Shown: positions 25,669 through 37,599 of the stretch, piece by piece
Layout of the letters: each line of letters opens with the position of its first letter
Position numbering within the stretch: position 1 is the stretch's first letter
Assembly (NCBI GenBank): GCA_032718475.1
Contig: JAUCBJ010008602.1
Location: 1 to 64,000 of the forward strand
DNA from: Nemertoderma westbladi
Lineage: Eukaryota > Xenacoelomorpha > Nemertodermatida > Nemertodermatidae
Length of the DNA stretch: 64,000 bases
Reading direction: 5' to 3'
Position numbers and translations under genes: made by a program
Notes under the pieces: model-generated
Database searches by the model: none
Seen by the model: the letters and a program-made list of their open reading frames with translations, nothing else
Told to the model about the DNA's origin: nothing

Positions 25669-28600
25669 GTACCTCTGGAAGTAGCATTGAGGACCTACCT
25701 CTGGAATTTAGTAGCCTTGAGTAACTACCTCTGGAATTTAGTAGCCTTGAGGAACTACCTCTGGAATTTAGTAGCCTTGAGTAACTACCTCTGGAATTTA
25801 GTAGCCTTGAGGAACTACCTCTGGAATTTAGTAGCCTTGAGGAACTACCTCTGGAATTTAGTAGCCTTGAGGAACCACCTCTGCAATTTAGTAGCCTTGA
25901 GGACCTACCTCTGGAATTTAGTAGCCTTGAGGAACTACCTCTGGAATTTAGTAGCCTTGAGGACCTACCTCTGGAATTTAGTAGCCTTGAGGAACTACCT
26001 CTGTAATTTAGTAGCCTTGAGGACCTACCTCTGGAATTTAGTAGCCTTGAGGAACTACCTCTGGAATTTAGTAGCCTTGAGGACCTACCTCTGGAATTTA
26101 GTAGCCTTGAGGAACTACCTCTGTAATTTAGTAGCCTTGAGGACCTATCTCTGGAATTTAGTAGCCTTGAGGAACTACCTCTGGAATTTAGTAGCCTTGA
26201 GGAACTACCTCTGGAATTTAGTAGCCTTGAGGACCTATCTCTGGAATTTAGTAGCCTCGAGGAACTACCTCTGGAATTTAGTAGCCTTGAGGACCTATCT
26301 CTAGAATTTAGTAGCTCTGAGGAACTACCTCTGTAATTTAGTAGCCTTGAGGACCTATCTCTAGAATTTAGTAGCTCTGCGGAACTACCTCTCTTAATTT
26401 AGTAGCCTTGAGGACCTATCTCTGGAATTTAGTAGCCTTGAGGAACTACCTCTGGAATTTAGTAGCCTTGAGGACCTACCTCTGGTATTTAGTAGCCTTG
26501 AGGACCTATCTCTGGAATTTAGTAGCCTTGAGGAACTATCTCTGGAATTTAGTAGCTCTGAGGAACTACCTCTGGAATTTAGTAGCCTTGAGGAACTATC
26601 TCTGTAATTTAGTAGCCTTGAGTAACTACCTCTGGAATTTAGTAGCTCTGAGGAACTACCTCTGGAATTTAGTAGCTCTGAGGAACTACCTCTCTTAATT
26701 TAGTAGCCTTGAGGACCTATCTCTGGAATTTAGTAGCCTTGAGGAACTACCTCTGGAATTTAGTAGCCTTGAGGAACTACCTCTGGAATTTAGTAGCCTT
26801 GAGGACCTATCTCTGGAATTTAGTAGCCTTGAGGAACTACCTCTGGAATTTAGTAGCCTTGAGGAACTACCTCCTGAATTTAGTAGCCTTGAGGAACTAT
26901 CTCTGTAATTTAGTAGCCTTGAGTAACTACCTCTGGAATTTAGTAGCTCTGAGGAACTACCTCTGGAATTTAGTAGCCTTGAGGAACTACCTCTGGAATT
27001 TAGTAGCCTTGAGGAACTACCTCTGGAATTTAGTAGCTTTGAGGACCTATCTCTGGAATTTAGTAGCCTTGAGGAACTACCTCTGGAATTTAGTAGCCTT
27101 GAGGACCTATCTCTAGAATTTAGTAGCTCTGAGGAACTACCTCTGTAATTTAGTAGCCTTGAGGAACTACCTCTGGAATTTAGTAGCTTTGAGGACCTAT
27201 CTCTGGAATTTAGTAGCCTTGAGGAACTACCTCTGGAATTTAGTAGCCTTGAGGACCTATCTCTAGAATTTAGTAGCTCTGAGGAACTACCTCTGTAATT
27301 TAGTAGCCTTGAGGACCTATCTCTAGAATTTAGTAGCTCTGAGGAACTACCTCTGTAATTTAGTAGCCTTGAGGACCTATCTCTAGAATTTAGTAGCTCT
27401 GAGGAACTACCTCTCTTAATTTAGTAGCCTTGAGGACCTATCTCTGGAATTTAGTAGCCTTGAGGAACGACCTCTGGAATTTAGTAGCCTTGAGGACCTA
27501 CCTCTGGAATTTAGTAGCCTTGAGGACCTATCTCTGGAATTTAGTAGCCTTGAGGAACTATCTCTGGAATTTAGTAGCTCTGAGGAACTACCTCTGGAAT
27601 TTAGTATCCTTGAGGAACTATCTCTGTAATTTAGTAGCCTTGAGTAACTACCTCTGGAATTTAGTAGCTCTGAGGAACTACCTCTGGAATTTAGTAGCCT
27701 TGAGGAACTACCTCTGGAATTTAATAGCCTTGAGGAACTACCTCTGGAATTTAGTAGCCTTGAGGACCTATCTCTGGAATTTAGTAGCCTTGAGGAACTA
27801 CCTCTGGAATTTAGTAGCCTTGAGGAACTACCTCTGGAATTTAGTAGCCTTGAGGAACTATCTCTGTAATTTAGTAGCCTTGAGTAACTACCTCTGGAAT
27901 TTAGTAGCTCTGAGGAACTACCTCTGGAATTTAGTAGCCTTGAGGAACTACCTCTGGAATTTAGTAGCCTTGAGGACCTATCTCTGGAATTTAGTAGCCT
28001 TGAGGAACTACCTCTGTAATTTAGTAGCCTTGAGGAACTACCTCTGTAATTTAGTAGCCTTGAGGAACTACCTCTGGAATTTAGTATCCTTGAGGACCTA
28101 TCTCTAGAATTTAGTAGCTCTGAGGAACTACCTCTCTTAATTTAGTAGCCTTGAGGACCTATCTCTGGAATTTAGTAGCCTTGAGGAACTACCTCTGGAA
28201 TTTAGTAGCCTTGAGGAACTACCTCTGGAATTTAGTAGCCTTGAGGAACTATCTCTGTAATTTAGTAGCCTTGAGTAACTACCTCTGGAATTTAGTAGCT
28301 CTGAGGAACTACCTCTGGAATTTAGTAGCCTTGAGGAACTACCTCTGGAATTTAGTAGCCTTGAGGACCTATCTCTGGAATTTAGTAGCCTTGAGGAACT
28401 ACCTCTGTAATTTAGTAGCCTTGAGGAACTACCTCTGTAATTTAGTAGCCTTGAGGAACTACCTCTGGAATTTAGTATCCTTGAGGACCTATCTCTAGAA
28501 TTTAGTAGCTCTGAGGAACTACCTCTCTTAATTTAGTAGCCTTGAGGAACTACCTCTGGAATTTAGTAGCCTTGAGGAACTACCTCTAGAATTTAGTAGC

Positions 28601-29339
28601 TCTGAGGAACTACCTCTGTAATTTAGTAGCCTTGAGGACCTATCTCTAGAATTTAGTAGCTCTGAGGAACTACCTCTCTTAATTTAGTAGCCTTGAGGAC
28701 CTATCTCTGGAATTTAGTAGCCTTGAGGAACTACCTCTAGAATTTAGTAGCTCTGAGGAACTACCTCTCTTAATTTAGTAGCCTTGAGGACCTATCTCTG
28801 GAATTTAGTAGCCTTGAGGAACTACCTCTAGAATTTAGTAGCTCTGAGGAACTACCTCTCTTAATTTAGTAGCCTTGAGGAACTATCTCTGGAATTTAGT
28901 AGCTCTGAGGAACTACCTCTGGAATTTAGTAGCCTTGAGGAACTATCTCTGTAATTTAGTAGCCTTGAGTAACTACCTCTGGAATTTAGTAGCTCTGAGG
29001 AACTACCTCTGGAATTTAGTAGCCTTGAGGAACTACCTCTGGAATTTAGTAGCCTTGAGGAACTATCTCTGTAATTTAGTAGCCTTGAGTAACTACCTCT
29101 GGAATTTAGTAGCCTTGAGGAACTACCTCTGGAATTTAGTAGCCTTGAGGACCTATCTCTGGAATTTAGTAGCTCTGAGGAACTACCTCTGGAATTTAGT
29201 AGCCTTGAGGAACTATCTCTGGAATTTAGTAGCCTTGAGGAACTACCTCTGGAATTTAGTAGCTCTGAGGAACTACCTCTGGAATTTAGTAGCCTTGAGG
29301 ACCTATCTCTGGAATTTAGTAGCCTTGAGGACCTACCTC
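25669..29339. repeat. 30-bp minisatellite, about 122 units (left part)
   Basis: Tandem 30-bp units containing AACTACCTCTGGAATTTA and GTAGCCTTGAGG. Variants include GACCTATCTC, CTCTAGAATTT, AGCTCTGAGG and a 31-bp unit with CTCTTAATTT that recurs at about 26390, 26692, 27412, 28133, 28525, 28676, 28767 and 28858. The spacings near 720 bp show a higher-order repeat. Open frames through the array encode a repeated decapeptide and begin and end at the 31-bp units, so they are not genes. The same array resumes at 31139 after the LINE insertion. Confidence 0.95.
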
Positions 29340-31138
29340 GATCGGAAATCGGACACGGAAATCGATCAATCTGCTTACTGGGCGGAAAAGCCAACCAACC
29401 ACCAAGGTTAAGGCTGAATCACCAGCCGATCGCCTCAATGGTTGGAAAGCCCACTTTGAAAAGCTCCTCAATAATGACAGGGTATTGCCTGATAACTTTA
29501 TAGAAGTAAAAGTGTCTGAGTCTGTACTCCCAGATATTCCCATTGGCGATATCTCCTTTGCAGAAGTGAAGGCTGCTGCAAAGAGCATTAAGACCAATCG
29601 TGCCAGTGGAGTAGATGGTGTTCCCCCTGAGGTCTTTAAAATACCTGAGTGTTTAAAGCTCATCTATCCCATCATAGTAGACATGTACCGTACAACAAGA
29701 GTCCCACAAGAAATGAAAACAAATAAGTTGGTGCCAGTTCCCAAGAAGGGCAACCTAACACTCTATGGTTCTTTTCGGGGAATCTCATTGATCTCGATTG
29801 CTGCAAAACTATACAATAGAATTCTATTAAATCGCATCAGGGATCCCATTGAGAGACTGCTACGTGGAAATCAGAATGGGTTCCGTAAAGGTCGTGGGAC
29901 CATGGAGCCCATTTTGGCACTTAGAAGGATAATTGAAGAGTTATCAAAAAAGAAAGACAGGCATCTGGCTGTTATCTTTGTTGACTTCTTCAAGGCCTTT
30001 GATTCAGTCTCTCGCTCACGTATGTTCAGCATACTTTCATTATATGGGATTCCTGATGAAATTATTGCAGCAATCAGATCAGTATACGATGGTTCGACAA
30101 CATTTGTGTCTACTGTTGACGGTGACACAGAACCATTTGAAGTGTTATGGGGCGTCCTCCAAGGAGACACACTTGCACCATTCTTGTTCATTATTGTGGT
30201 TGACTATGTTCTACGCATGTCCTTAGATCATCATAATGATGATGGGGTGATGATAACTCCACCTACTGGCTCCAGAAGTCGAGGAAATCCTGCCAAGTAC
30301 CTAACTGATCTAGACTTTGCTGATGACTTAGGAGTACTCTCAGAATCATTAGAGGGAGCCCAGCGGCTCCTCAGCTCATTAGAACATGCTGCTTCTAGTG
30401 TTGGTCTTTTTATTAATTCCAGAAAGACCAAAATTCTGACAGTTAACTTTGAAAGTCCTCAGCAAGTCTCTGATCGGATGAGCATAAGCTCAAAGGATGG
30501 TATGCTTGAGCATGTAGACGACTTATGTTACCTGGGATCATGGATCCGGAAGTCAGGTGAGGACCTTCGAATACGTAAGGGAAAGGCATGGGCAGCCTTG
30601 AATAGGCTTTCCAGGATTTGGAAGTCACCTAGAATTAATCGGAAACTTAAGGTCCGATTATTTAGAGCAGCAGTAGTTCCAGTACTCCTCTACGGGAGTC
30701 CATGCTGGGCTCTAACTGCTGAGGACACCAAATCTCTGGATGGCACATTCACAAGAATGCTACGCCGGGTACATTGTGTCAAGTACAATGCACACATCTC
30801 CAACCAGACACTATATATCATTGGAGGTGTCTCATTGGTTCCCCCAAGCTTGACACTAGAACAAAATCGCCTCCGCTTTGCAGGACATTGCTTTCGCCGT
30901 GAGGACCAGCCAGTGCATAATCTTGTACTTTGGCAGCCTCATGGAGTGAATAAGCATGGTGGACAGCCCATGACTTTCTTGAGACGCATCTTAAAGGACA
31001 CTGGCCTTAACGATGCGGATGATCTAGCAAATGTCATGGGTGATAGGGAGTTGTGGCGGTGCAATTTTGTTGACAAGCCGGCACAGCATTCTTAAAAATG
31101 CAGCTGCAATGCAGCATGCCGATCCTAGTAGTAGTAGT
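29340..31138 (+). mobile_element. Non-LTR retrotransposon inserted in the minisatellite
   Basis: A 1.8-kb insertion splits the 30-bp array. AGGACCTACCTC is present on both sides (29328-29339 and 31139-31150), consistent with a 12-bp target duplication, although the repetitive target makes the exact length uncertain. The 3' end is a (TAG)n run (about 31126-31140), as in many LINEs. The 5' end is truncated: no endonuclease domain is present. Intact coding suggests a recent insertion. Confidence 0.75.
29345..31095 (+). CDS. LINE reverse transcriptase, 5'-truncated, frame intact
   Basis: The frame is open from the left junction to TAA at 31093-31095, about 580 codons without a break. It lacks a natural ATG start because the element is 5'-truncated. 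It contains the retroelement RT fingers/palm motifs: ASGVDGVPPEVFKI, a QNGFRKGRGTMEPILALR block, the first catalytic-Asp block AVIFVDFFKAFDS (about 29965-30006), GVLQGDTLAPFLFII, and the catalytic LDFADDLGVLS box (about 30310-30340). After these come the thumb YLGSWI and a C-terminal RRLxFAGHCxRR-type region. The product would copy element RNA at a nicked target in the nucleus. It resembles RTE-like elements; the clade is not settled. There is no promoter or 5' UTR here, so expression would need read-through. Confidence 0.85.
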
Positions 31139-31398
31139 AGGACCTACCTCTGGAATTTAGTAGCCTTGAGGAACTACCTCTGGAATTTAGTAGCCTTGAG
31201 GAACTACCTCTGGAATTTAGTAGCCTCTAGGACCTATCTCTGGAATTTAGTAGCCTTGAGGAACTACCTCTGGAATTTAGTAGCCTTGAGGACCTATCTC
31301 AAGAATTTAGTAGCTCTGAGGAACTACCTCTGTAATTTAGTAGCCTTGAGGACCTATCTCTGGAATTTAGTAGCCTTGAGGAACTACCTCTGGAATTC
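31139..31398. repeat. 30-bp minisatellite, right remainder (about 8.6 units)
   Basis: It continues the array at 25669-29339 in the same orientation and register after the LINE insertion and ends at 31398, about 260 bp from the CNOT10 stop codon. Confidence 0.95.
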
Positions 31399-31656
31399 AG
31401 TTTTGTCCGTCCAATCATTACATTAGCAGATTCTTAACGAAATATTGTTGAAATAAATAGAGCTGTTTGGTAGGGATACATTGGGTGATATTATTTATAA
31501 ATCAAATAACATTACAAATAAACTCACTTTATTTAATTACGTAATATATAACAGGCTATATCTAAAATACTCCCTACAATAACATATCACCGGTCTTTAT
31601 ATTAACTCTAGTTTATAGGCCTAATAATAATAATTAGTGCAGCGAAATTAAGCTAA
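31399..31656 (-). other. CNOT10 3' flank and probable 3' UTR
   Basis: AT-rich, between the minisatellite and the CNOT10 stop. A minus-strand AATAAA (31528-31533) is a plausible polyadenylation signal about 125 bp after the stop. It lies only about 130 bp from the minisatellite edge. Confidence 0.5.
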
Positions 31657-34600
31657 TTAACTGCGTAACTTAGCATTAGCCCCATCCTGTGAGGCTATCT
31701 GGTAGTTAACCGGCAATTTATTGTAATTCAGTACTGAGTGGCCATTGGCTATGTTACCCAGCTGCAGCTCGATGTAGACAGCCAATAGGAGGCCGGTTCT
31801 CGGCAGGGGGCCCGGTTCGACCAGCTGGTTGGCCTGGATCAGACACCTCCGGGCGCGGTTCCACTCGGCCCGGAGGCTGTAGGTGGCCGCGAGGTTAATC
31901 AGCAGGTTGGACTTGGCGTGGGGGACGGAGAGGGGGAAGGAGCGGGGGGGTTCCGCGGGGGGCTCCTGGGGGGGCTGGGGGGAATCCGAGCGGTCCCCCC
32001 CGCTGGTCTCCGGGGGGCTGGGGGATCCCGTAGCCACGGCGACGTCCACTATCTTATCGGGGTTCAGCACCCGTATTGCCTCCGGCACCCGATCTAGGTA
32101 GACCAAGGCCTCGGCTGTGTACATCAACCCGAGGTACTTCAGACTTCCCGCTAGTTTGGACTGGGAGTTTAAAGTTTGGGAGTAAGTGAGGGCGGTGTAC
32201 GGGTCGCCTAGGGACAGCGACACGTAGGCGCCGACGGCGAGGGCGGCGTTGCGTAGTAACCGGACGTCGCGTTGTCTGAGCGCCCCGATGGGCGGCGTGG
32301 GTGGCGGGCTGCGGGGGCGGTCGCTGGTGGTGGGCGGCTCGGATTCGGGCGGCGCGCTGGTTGCCCCGCCAACCGGCCAGCCCACCAGATGGAGGACGTT
32401 CTTGACGCAGAGCGACGCGAAGTCGAGACTCGGTTCCGGCATGGCGGGCGAGGCACCGCCGGTGGGGGGTGTACGGGTCGGGCGCACCAGGGACTTCCGG
32501 TGCAGACCGGTCCCGATGACGTCATCTACGAGCGGAGGTTCCGGCCGCTGGCACACAGCGACGCAGGCTTCCGCTAGCCGCAGCCACAGACGCGGGTTCA
32601 TCGGGTAGATCTAAAATAGAATAGTTTTAATAACATTATTCATTAACAATATAATTAATTAGTTGGAGCTACAAAAGGGAAAAACTCGATATTCAAAAAT
32701 CGATTTGTTTAAAACGTTATATTTGTTTTTTAATGAATTTTAATGTTTTTTATGTTTCATTATAAATCTGTGACCCTCTGTGATCATGTCCGTCCATATC
32801 TGTTACATACCAGACAAGTATTTTAAGTAAAAGTTATTTGTATCCCGCAAAGTGGGGACTTCGCGCAGCACGTGACATAAAGTGCCTTATTTTACGAGTC
32901 AACTGGAATGAATTATAAGTAAAATCTAAGTAGATGTCACCTAAATAACTTTACTCACTCTGTGAGATATAGAATATGTGCTGCCAGGTATCAATCAGGA
33001 ACAAAGGATTATAAAACATAACCAAAGGGCTGAAGGTCTTCCTTTTGAGACATTTCGCCCTCAAGCGGAAGACCAGGGTTTTATTTCTAAATATGTTAGT
33101 GAAATTTACAAATGAAAATAGTGATTCATAAATTTTTTAAACTTGTTTAGAAATATTTCTAAAACTAAAAATTGGAAATAACAAATTTAAAATTTTACTT
33201 TACAGTTTTAAATAGAAAAAACCAATAAATCAGAATTTAACATTCAGATATTACTGATATTATCCATATTTAATTTCATTAAATTAATTCAACAATATCG
33301 AAGCCTCAAATCTCTAAATCGGATTCATATCCATCAGTTTAATTTGTTTTGTACTCCTATAATATTAAATACGTTCTCATATTTGTGGTATCGTTTCTAC
33401 GAAGATTGACATAGACTGTATAGTAGAAAGGGTCCAGTCGGGTCCGGCCGGGACCGGGTCCAGTCGGGTCCGGCCGGGACCGGGTCCAGTCGGGTCCGGC
33501 CGGGACCGGGTCCAGTCGGGTCCGACCGGGACCGGGTCCAGTCGGGTCCGACCGGGACTGGGTCCAGTCGGGTCCGACCGGGTGGTAATCCAACCGGGAA
33601 CTTTAGGCATTCAACGCGAAATGAATGAAACCGGCTGGCTTAGAAGTTGCGCGGATATAATGAAGGAGGGATTTTTATATTTAGAAAGCCTTAAATTAAG
33701 TTATATGGCAAAGGTTACTGACCGGACCCGTTGACCGGAACCGTTGACCGGAACCGTTGACCGGACCCGTTGACCGGAACCGTTGACCGGAACCGTTGAC
33801 CGGAACCGTTGACCGGACCCGTTGACCGGAACCGTTGACCGGACCCGTTGACCGGACCCATTGCCATTTAAAGGAGCAGGTTACAGTTACAGACGCGTGT
33901 TGTGGGGACCAAAAAATAAAATAAAATAACACATGTTAGAAGATTATGCAGGTTACTTAATAGTGGTAATAAGGGTCCGGTCAATAAATACTCAAGTAAA
34001 ATATAAATCAAATATAAAGCTTCAGTGCGGTATTTATGAGTTCCGGTCAGAGGGTCCGGCCGGTCCGGGCAGTAGCCACTTCTAAGGTTATTGTTATTGG
34101 TTACGATTACAATTAATTATGAGTATGACTGTATGATAGAATACAATCACCAATAATCTGCGTACCTCTGCCTATACTTTTCACTTTCTCAATTCATTCA
34201 CCATTGGGAAAATTATTTTGGTTTTCTAAACAAAATTTAGATTTTCTAAATTTTTTCTGACCGTTTAGAAACTTTTCACAGTGAAGATTTTGAAAAAAAA
34301 CATTGCGGCAGAACTGCAGACGGATTCACCTCCATTGAATGACACAGCTGCTAATGGTCTAGTACAAATCGGCTAAGTTTTAGCTTAAACGTTTTGAGCA
34401 TCACATGTAGGCCTCTAGCGGGAGAAGACATGGTTGAATGGGGTATTAAATATGCACAAAGGGATTATAAACAATAAGAAAAGGCAGTCCCATTCAGACA
34501 ACTGCTCTCTAGAGGGAGTCTGTTAAACTGATAATGTCTGGGTGACGGACAAATACCTAACATTTTGGTCTCGAAAGCATAAAAATCTAGCATAACAACA

Positions 34601-35698
34601 TTTATGGATTATGACTCGCCCCTTCTACACAACGGTTACCTGTAAGGCTTCTATTAGCGACTCGAATGCCAGCCCAGGGTTCCCACAGTGGAGGTACTGT
34701 ATGCCGGCGTTGTACAGCAGCTCCGCGTTTCGGTTGAGATGGAAGGTGGACAGCTTCCGATGGTGGAGGTTGGTGGGCAGTCCGTGGATCGCGTCTGCGT
34801 TAAATCGGATCGCCTTATGGAAGTAGAAGCCAGCTAGGTTGTGCTTCCCTAGCATATGATGACAGCAACCCATGTTGTTGTAGAACAAGGTCTCCATGGA
34901 CTCGGCTATGTTGTCTTCCTTGGCCAACAGATCGATGTTGGCCAACATCTTCACGGCTTTCCCGGGGTTTCGTTTCCCGTACTCGAGGTTGGTTCGGAGG
35001 AATGAACTAATAATCCCGCTGGCGCTCACGCTACCCGCGCTTATAGCGGCCCCCGCTAGTAGCTTCAACTCGCGTTTGCAGCTTTTAACATTGTTCTGTT
35101 TCAGGTAGGCGAGTATTTTATACTGATGTAGTCGAAACTTCTGCACGGCGAGTTCCTCGCTGTTCCCACTCGTTGCCGCTATCAGCTTCTCGCCGCTGCT
35201 CGCCGCGCTCAAGGCTTTGTTAGGCTGCTGTATCGCGCAGTAACACGCCGCTAACAGAACGCAGATCTTTACGGAAAGCGGCTCCTCTACGGGTTCCAGA
35301 CATTGGTATAGCGGCGTGAGGTACTGTATGGCGGAACGGTACTGCCGTCTGTAATAGGCGACCACGGAATAGTTGTAGAGTAAGTAAGCGAACTCGGTAG
35401 AGTCAGTGGCCTCAATGTCAACCTCCTGGTTGTCCACCATGGCTATCGCCAACGACAGATGTTTACGGAACTGTTCCACGTTGGTCTCGTTGTTAGTGTA
35501 GAACTCGGTTACCGCTAGGTTGTGGACCACTTTCGGGTCGGTACGTCGCAGCTCCTTGAGCCGACGCAGCGTGGCCATCGCGCTCGGGAAGTCGGAGTCA
35601 TCGAACTGACGTTTAGCGATGACGGCGAGGTTCCGCTCCTCCGGGGAGAACGAATTGTCGTTAAAGGAAGTCGAATCGGTTGAATCACTTTGATCCAT
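31657..35698 (-). CDS. CNOT10: CCR4-NOT transcription complex subunit 10, two coding exons
   Basis: Exon 1 is 35698-34640 (353 codons) and exon 2 is 32610-31657 (317 codons plus TAA), for 670 residues; human CNOT10 is somewhat longer. The ATG at 35698 has A at -3 and G at +4. The donor is CAG|GTAACC and the acceptor TTTTAG|ATC; the intron is phase 0 and 2,029 bp. The splice restores ALQ-IYP-MNPRLWLRLAEAC, the CNOT10 signature. TPR-like helical repeats are visible at residues about 105-140 (LLYNYSVVAYYRRQYRSAI), 271-296 (LFYNNMGCCHHMLGKHNLAG) and 326-360. A Pro/Ser/Thr-rich loop lies in exon 2 near the position of the variable loop of vertebrate homologues. CNOT10 pairs with CNOT11 on the N-terminal arm of CNOT1 in the cytoplasmic mRNA deadenylase complex. 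The exons are much more GC-rich than the surroundings. The small number of introns is unusual. Confidence 0.95.
33431..33586. repeat. 26-bp GC-rich minisatellite in the CNOT10 intron
   Basis: About six units of 26 bp containing GGTCCAGTCGGGTCCGG and GGACCG. Units differ by CGGCC against CGACC. Open frames on the minus strand with Gly/Pro/Arg/Asp repeats are artefacts of the repeat. Confidence 0.9.
33717..33861. repeat. 13-bp minisatellite in the CNOT10 intron
   Basis: About eleven units of 13 bp containing GTTGACCGGAACC, alternating with GACCGGACCC. It shares the GGTCCGG/CCGGACC core with the 26-bp minisatellite 130 bp away and with single GGTCCGG words near 33975 and 34063. Confidence 0.9.
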
Positions 35699-35872
35699 AT
35701 TGCATTTCAGTGTTGGGAGAGTTGTGTCGCGGCTAGTGCTGCAGTGCAGTAGTGGTACCGGCTGACCGGCTGACCGGTACCGGTACTTTGCAATTTGTGA
35801 TTTTATTTGTCAGGCAGATAGCCTAGTTGTGATTTTATTTGTCAGACTGATAGATGAGACATGGCCATGGAT
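35699..35872 (-). promoter_or_regulatory. Probable CNOT10 5' UTR and core promoter interval
   Basis: Only about 170 bp separate the CNOT10 start codon from the 3' end of an upstream LINE. The interval contains GC-rich sequence and a direct repeat of CTGACCGG (about 35761-35777) next to ACCGGTACCGGTAC. I see no TATA box. The promoter role is inferred from position only. Confidence 0.35.
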
Positions 35873-37594
35873 TAGTTTAGTTTAGTTTAATACGCCAAAT
35901 GCAAATAAAAATTAATACATACAGCACATAATTTCTTATAAAACACAATGAACTGGCAAATCTATAAGGATTCTATGCATATGCACCGCAGGCTGTGATA
36001 AAAAGTGCAACCTAATAGAAAATGGTACTCGTCCTCTACTAAATTACAATCGCACATATTGCAAATTCGCTGGTCCCTAGCTATACCGTACCATCGTCCC
36101 GTTTCAATACTCAGCCCGTATGATGAGCATCTAAATTGCGCAAAAAGCCGGCGCAACGCTAAATGATTACTCAATACGTAAATGTAAGCAGGTAAGTAGA
36201 GGGTTTGAATATTTCCTTTATATAAAATCTTCCTTTTGGGGACGATGCTACTTCTGATCTCCAAAATTGCACAAACTGATCAGTGATACGTTGCTTTACA
36301 TTGAATAGAAAAGTATTACCGGTAACACTATTACCTACATCCTGATTTTGCCAAGCCCAACTAAATCCTAAATCATTTAGTATTCCTCTTAATTGCACAA
36401 CCCAACATTTTGGCGTTAAATGACTACTACTACTATCTAGTACGTTATTCAAATCATTGCACAACATTAAATAAGCCTGTTTCACCAACCTAGTATTTGG
36501 TAGATTAATAATTCTGGTCCAATACTTAACTATTCTGAATCGACGTTCGAAAATAAGTGGTAATTGACCTGTCTCTCCATATACTGCAAAATTTGGAGTA
36601 GTTTTTTTTTAACACCCAGAAAATTTTTCAGAAACCGTAAGTGTACCCTTTCTACATCATCAGCTGTATCAAAACCCCAAATTTCAGCACCGTACATTAA
36701 AATAGGTTTCACTAAAGTGTTGAATAAATTTATAGCACAATCGAAAGTAGCATGGGGAAATCGTACAAAGTACAATGTTACTTTGAGCAATATAAAATTT
36801 TCCAGATACCGTGAAGATAATACCTAAATATGTGTAGTGATTAATTTTTGGCATCACTTTGTTATTGTAGTAAAATTGCACCGCCGATGGACGACCTTTG
36901 TGACCAAAAACAACAACATTAGATTTATCTAAGTTTACTTCCAAGCACCAATATTTACAATAAAATTCTAGAATTATTAGGGATTGCTGTAAAGCTGACT
37001 CAGTCTCTACCAATATAACGATGTCGTCAGCAAATAGCAATAAGAATAATTTCATCGTACCAAATTCATCTATACCTTCAATGCCACCTTGTCTTAATTC
37101 GTTTTCCAAATCATTAATAAAAATACTGAACAAAAAGGGTGATAAGCTCTCACCTTGTCTTACTCCTATAGATACGAAAAATGTTTCTGACAATTTACCA
37201 TCTACTTTTACACATGACTTTACACTACTATACATATTCTTAATAACATTTAGCATTTTGCCACCCGCACCTAAATTGATTAATTTCAACCATAAAGCTG
37301 CACGACTAACTGAATCGAATGCCTTTTTCAGGTCAATAAAAGCACAATATAATTTTTTCTTACGAGTTAACAAAAAGTGATCAATAAGCGCACGTAAAAC
37401 AAACATTTGGTCAACTGTAGAAAACCCTGCTCGAAAACCACCCTGGGCTTCAACTACAATACCATAACAATCTGCCCACCATTGTAAACGACTATTAATA
37501 ACGGATGTGAATAATTTACCCAAAATTGACAACAGAGTTATTCCCCTATAGTTACCGGGATCCGACTTTTCCCCTTTTTAAACAATGGACATAT
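35873..37594 (-). pseudogene. LINE reverse transcriptase, 3' half, interrupted and frameshifted
   Basis: Minus-strand non-LTR RT. The frame at 37532 contains the palm motifs: NYRGITLLSILGKLF just upstream in a shifted frame, GGFRAGFSTVDQMFVLRALI, YCAFIDLKKAFDS, GVRQGESLSPFLFSIF and LLFADDIVILV (FADD at about 37014-37034). After frameshifts it continues with VKPILMYGAEIWGF (36530-36790) and a C-terminal FRCSSYGLSIETGRWYGI and zinc-finger-like CNMCDC...DEYHFLLGC (about 36150-35990). The 3' end carries a (TTAGT)n tail at about 35873-35890, which marks the minus-strand 3' terminus. The 5' half is displaced to 43389-44220 by the LTR element. Frameshifts near 37575 and 36790 make it defunct. It resembles CR1/L2-like elements; the clade is uncertain. 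Confidence 0.8.
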
Positions 37595-37599
37595 AATAC

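Noticed and set aside
25561-29411. Leucine/asparagine-rich repeat proteins
   Set aside because: Products of the 30-bp minisatellite; starts and stops fall at 31-bp variant units or at the array edge.
31883-32608. Plus-strand and alternative-frame open frames over CNOT10 exon 2
   Set aside because: Shadows of the GC-rich coding exon; only the minus-strand frame matches CNOT10 and joins exon 1 in phase.
33357-33932. Collagen-like or Gly/Pro/Arg repeat proteins on the minus strand
   Set aside because: They are translations of the 26-bp and 13-bp minisatellites inside the CNOT10 intron.
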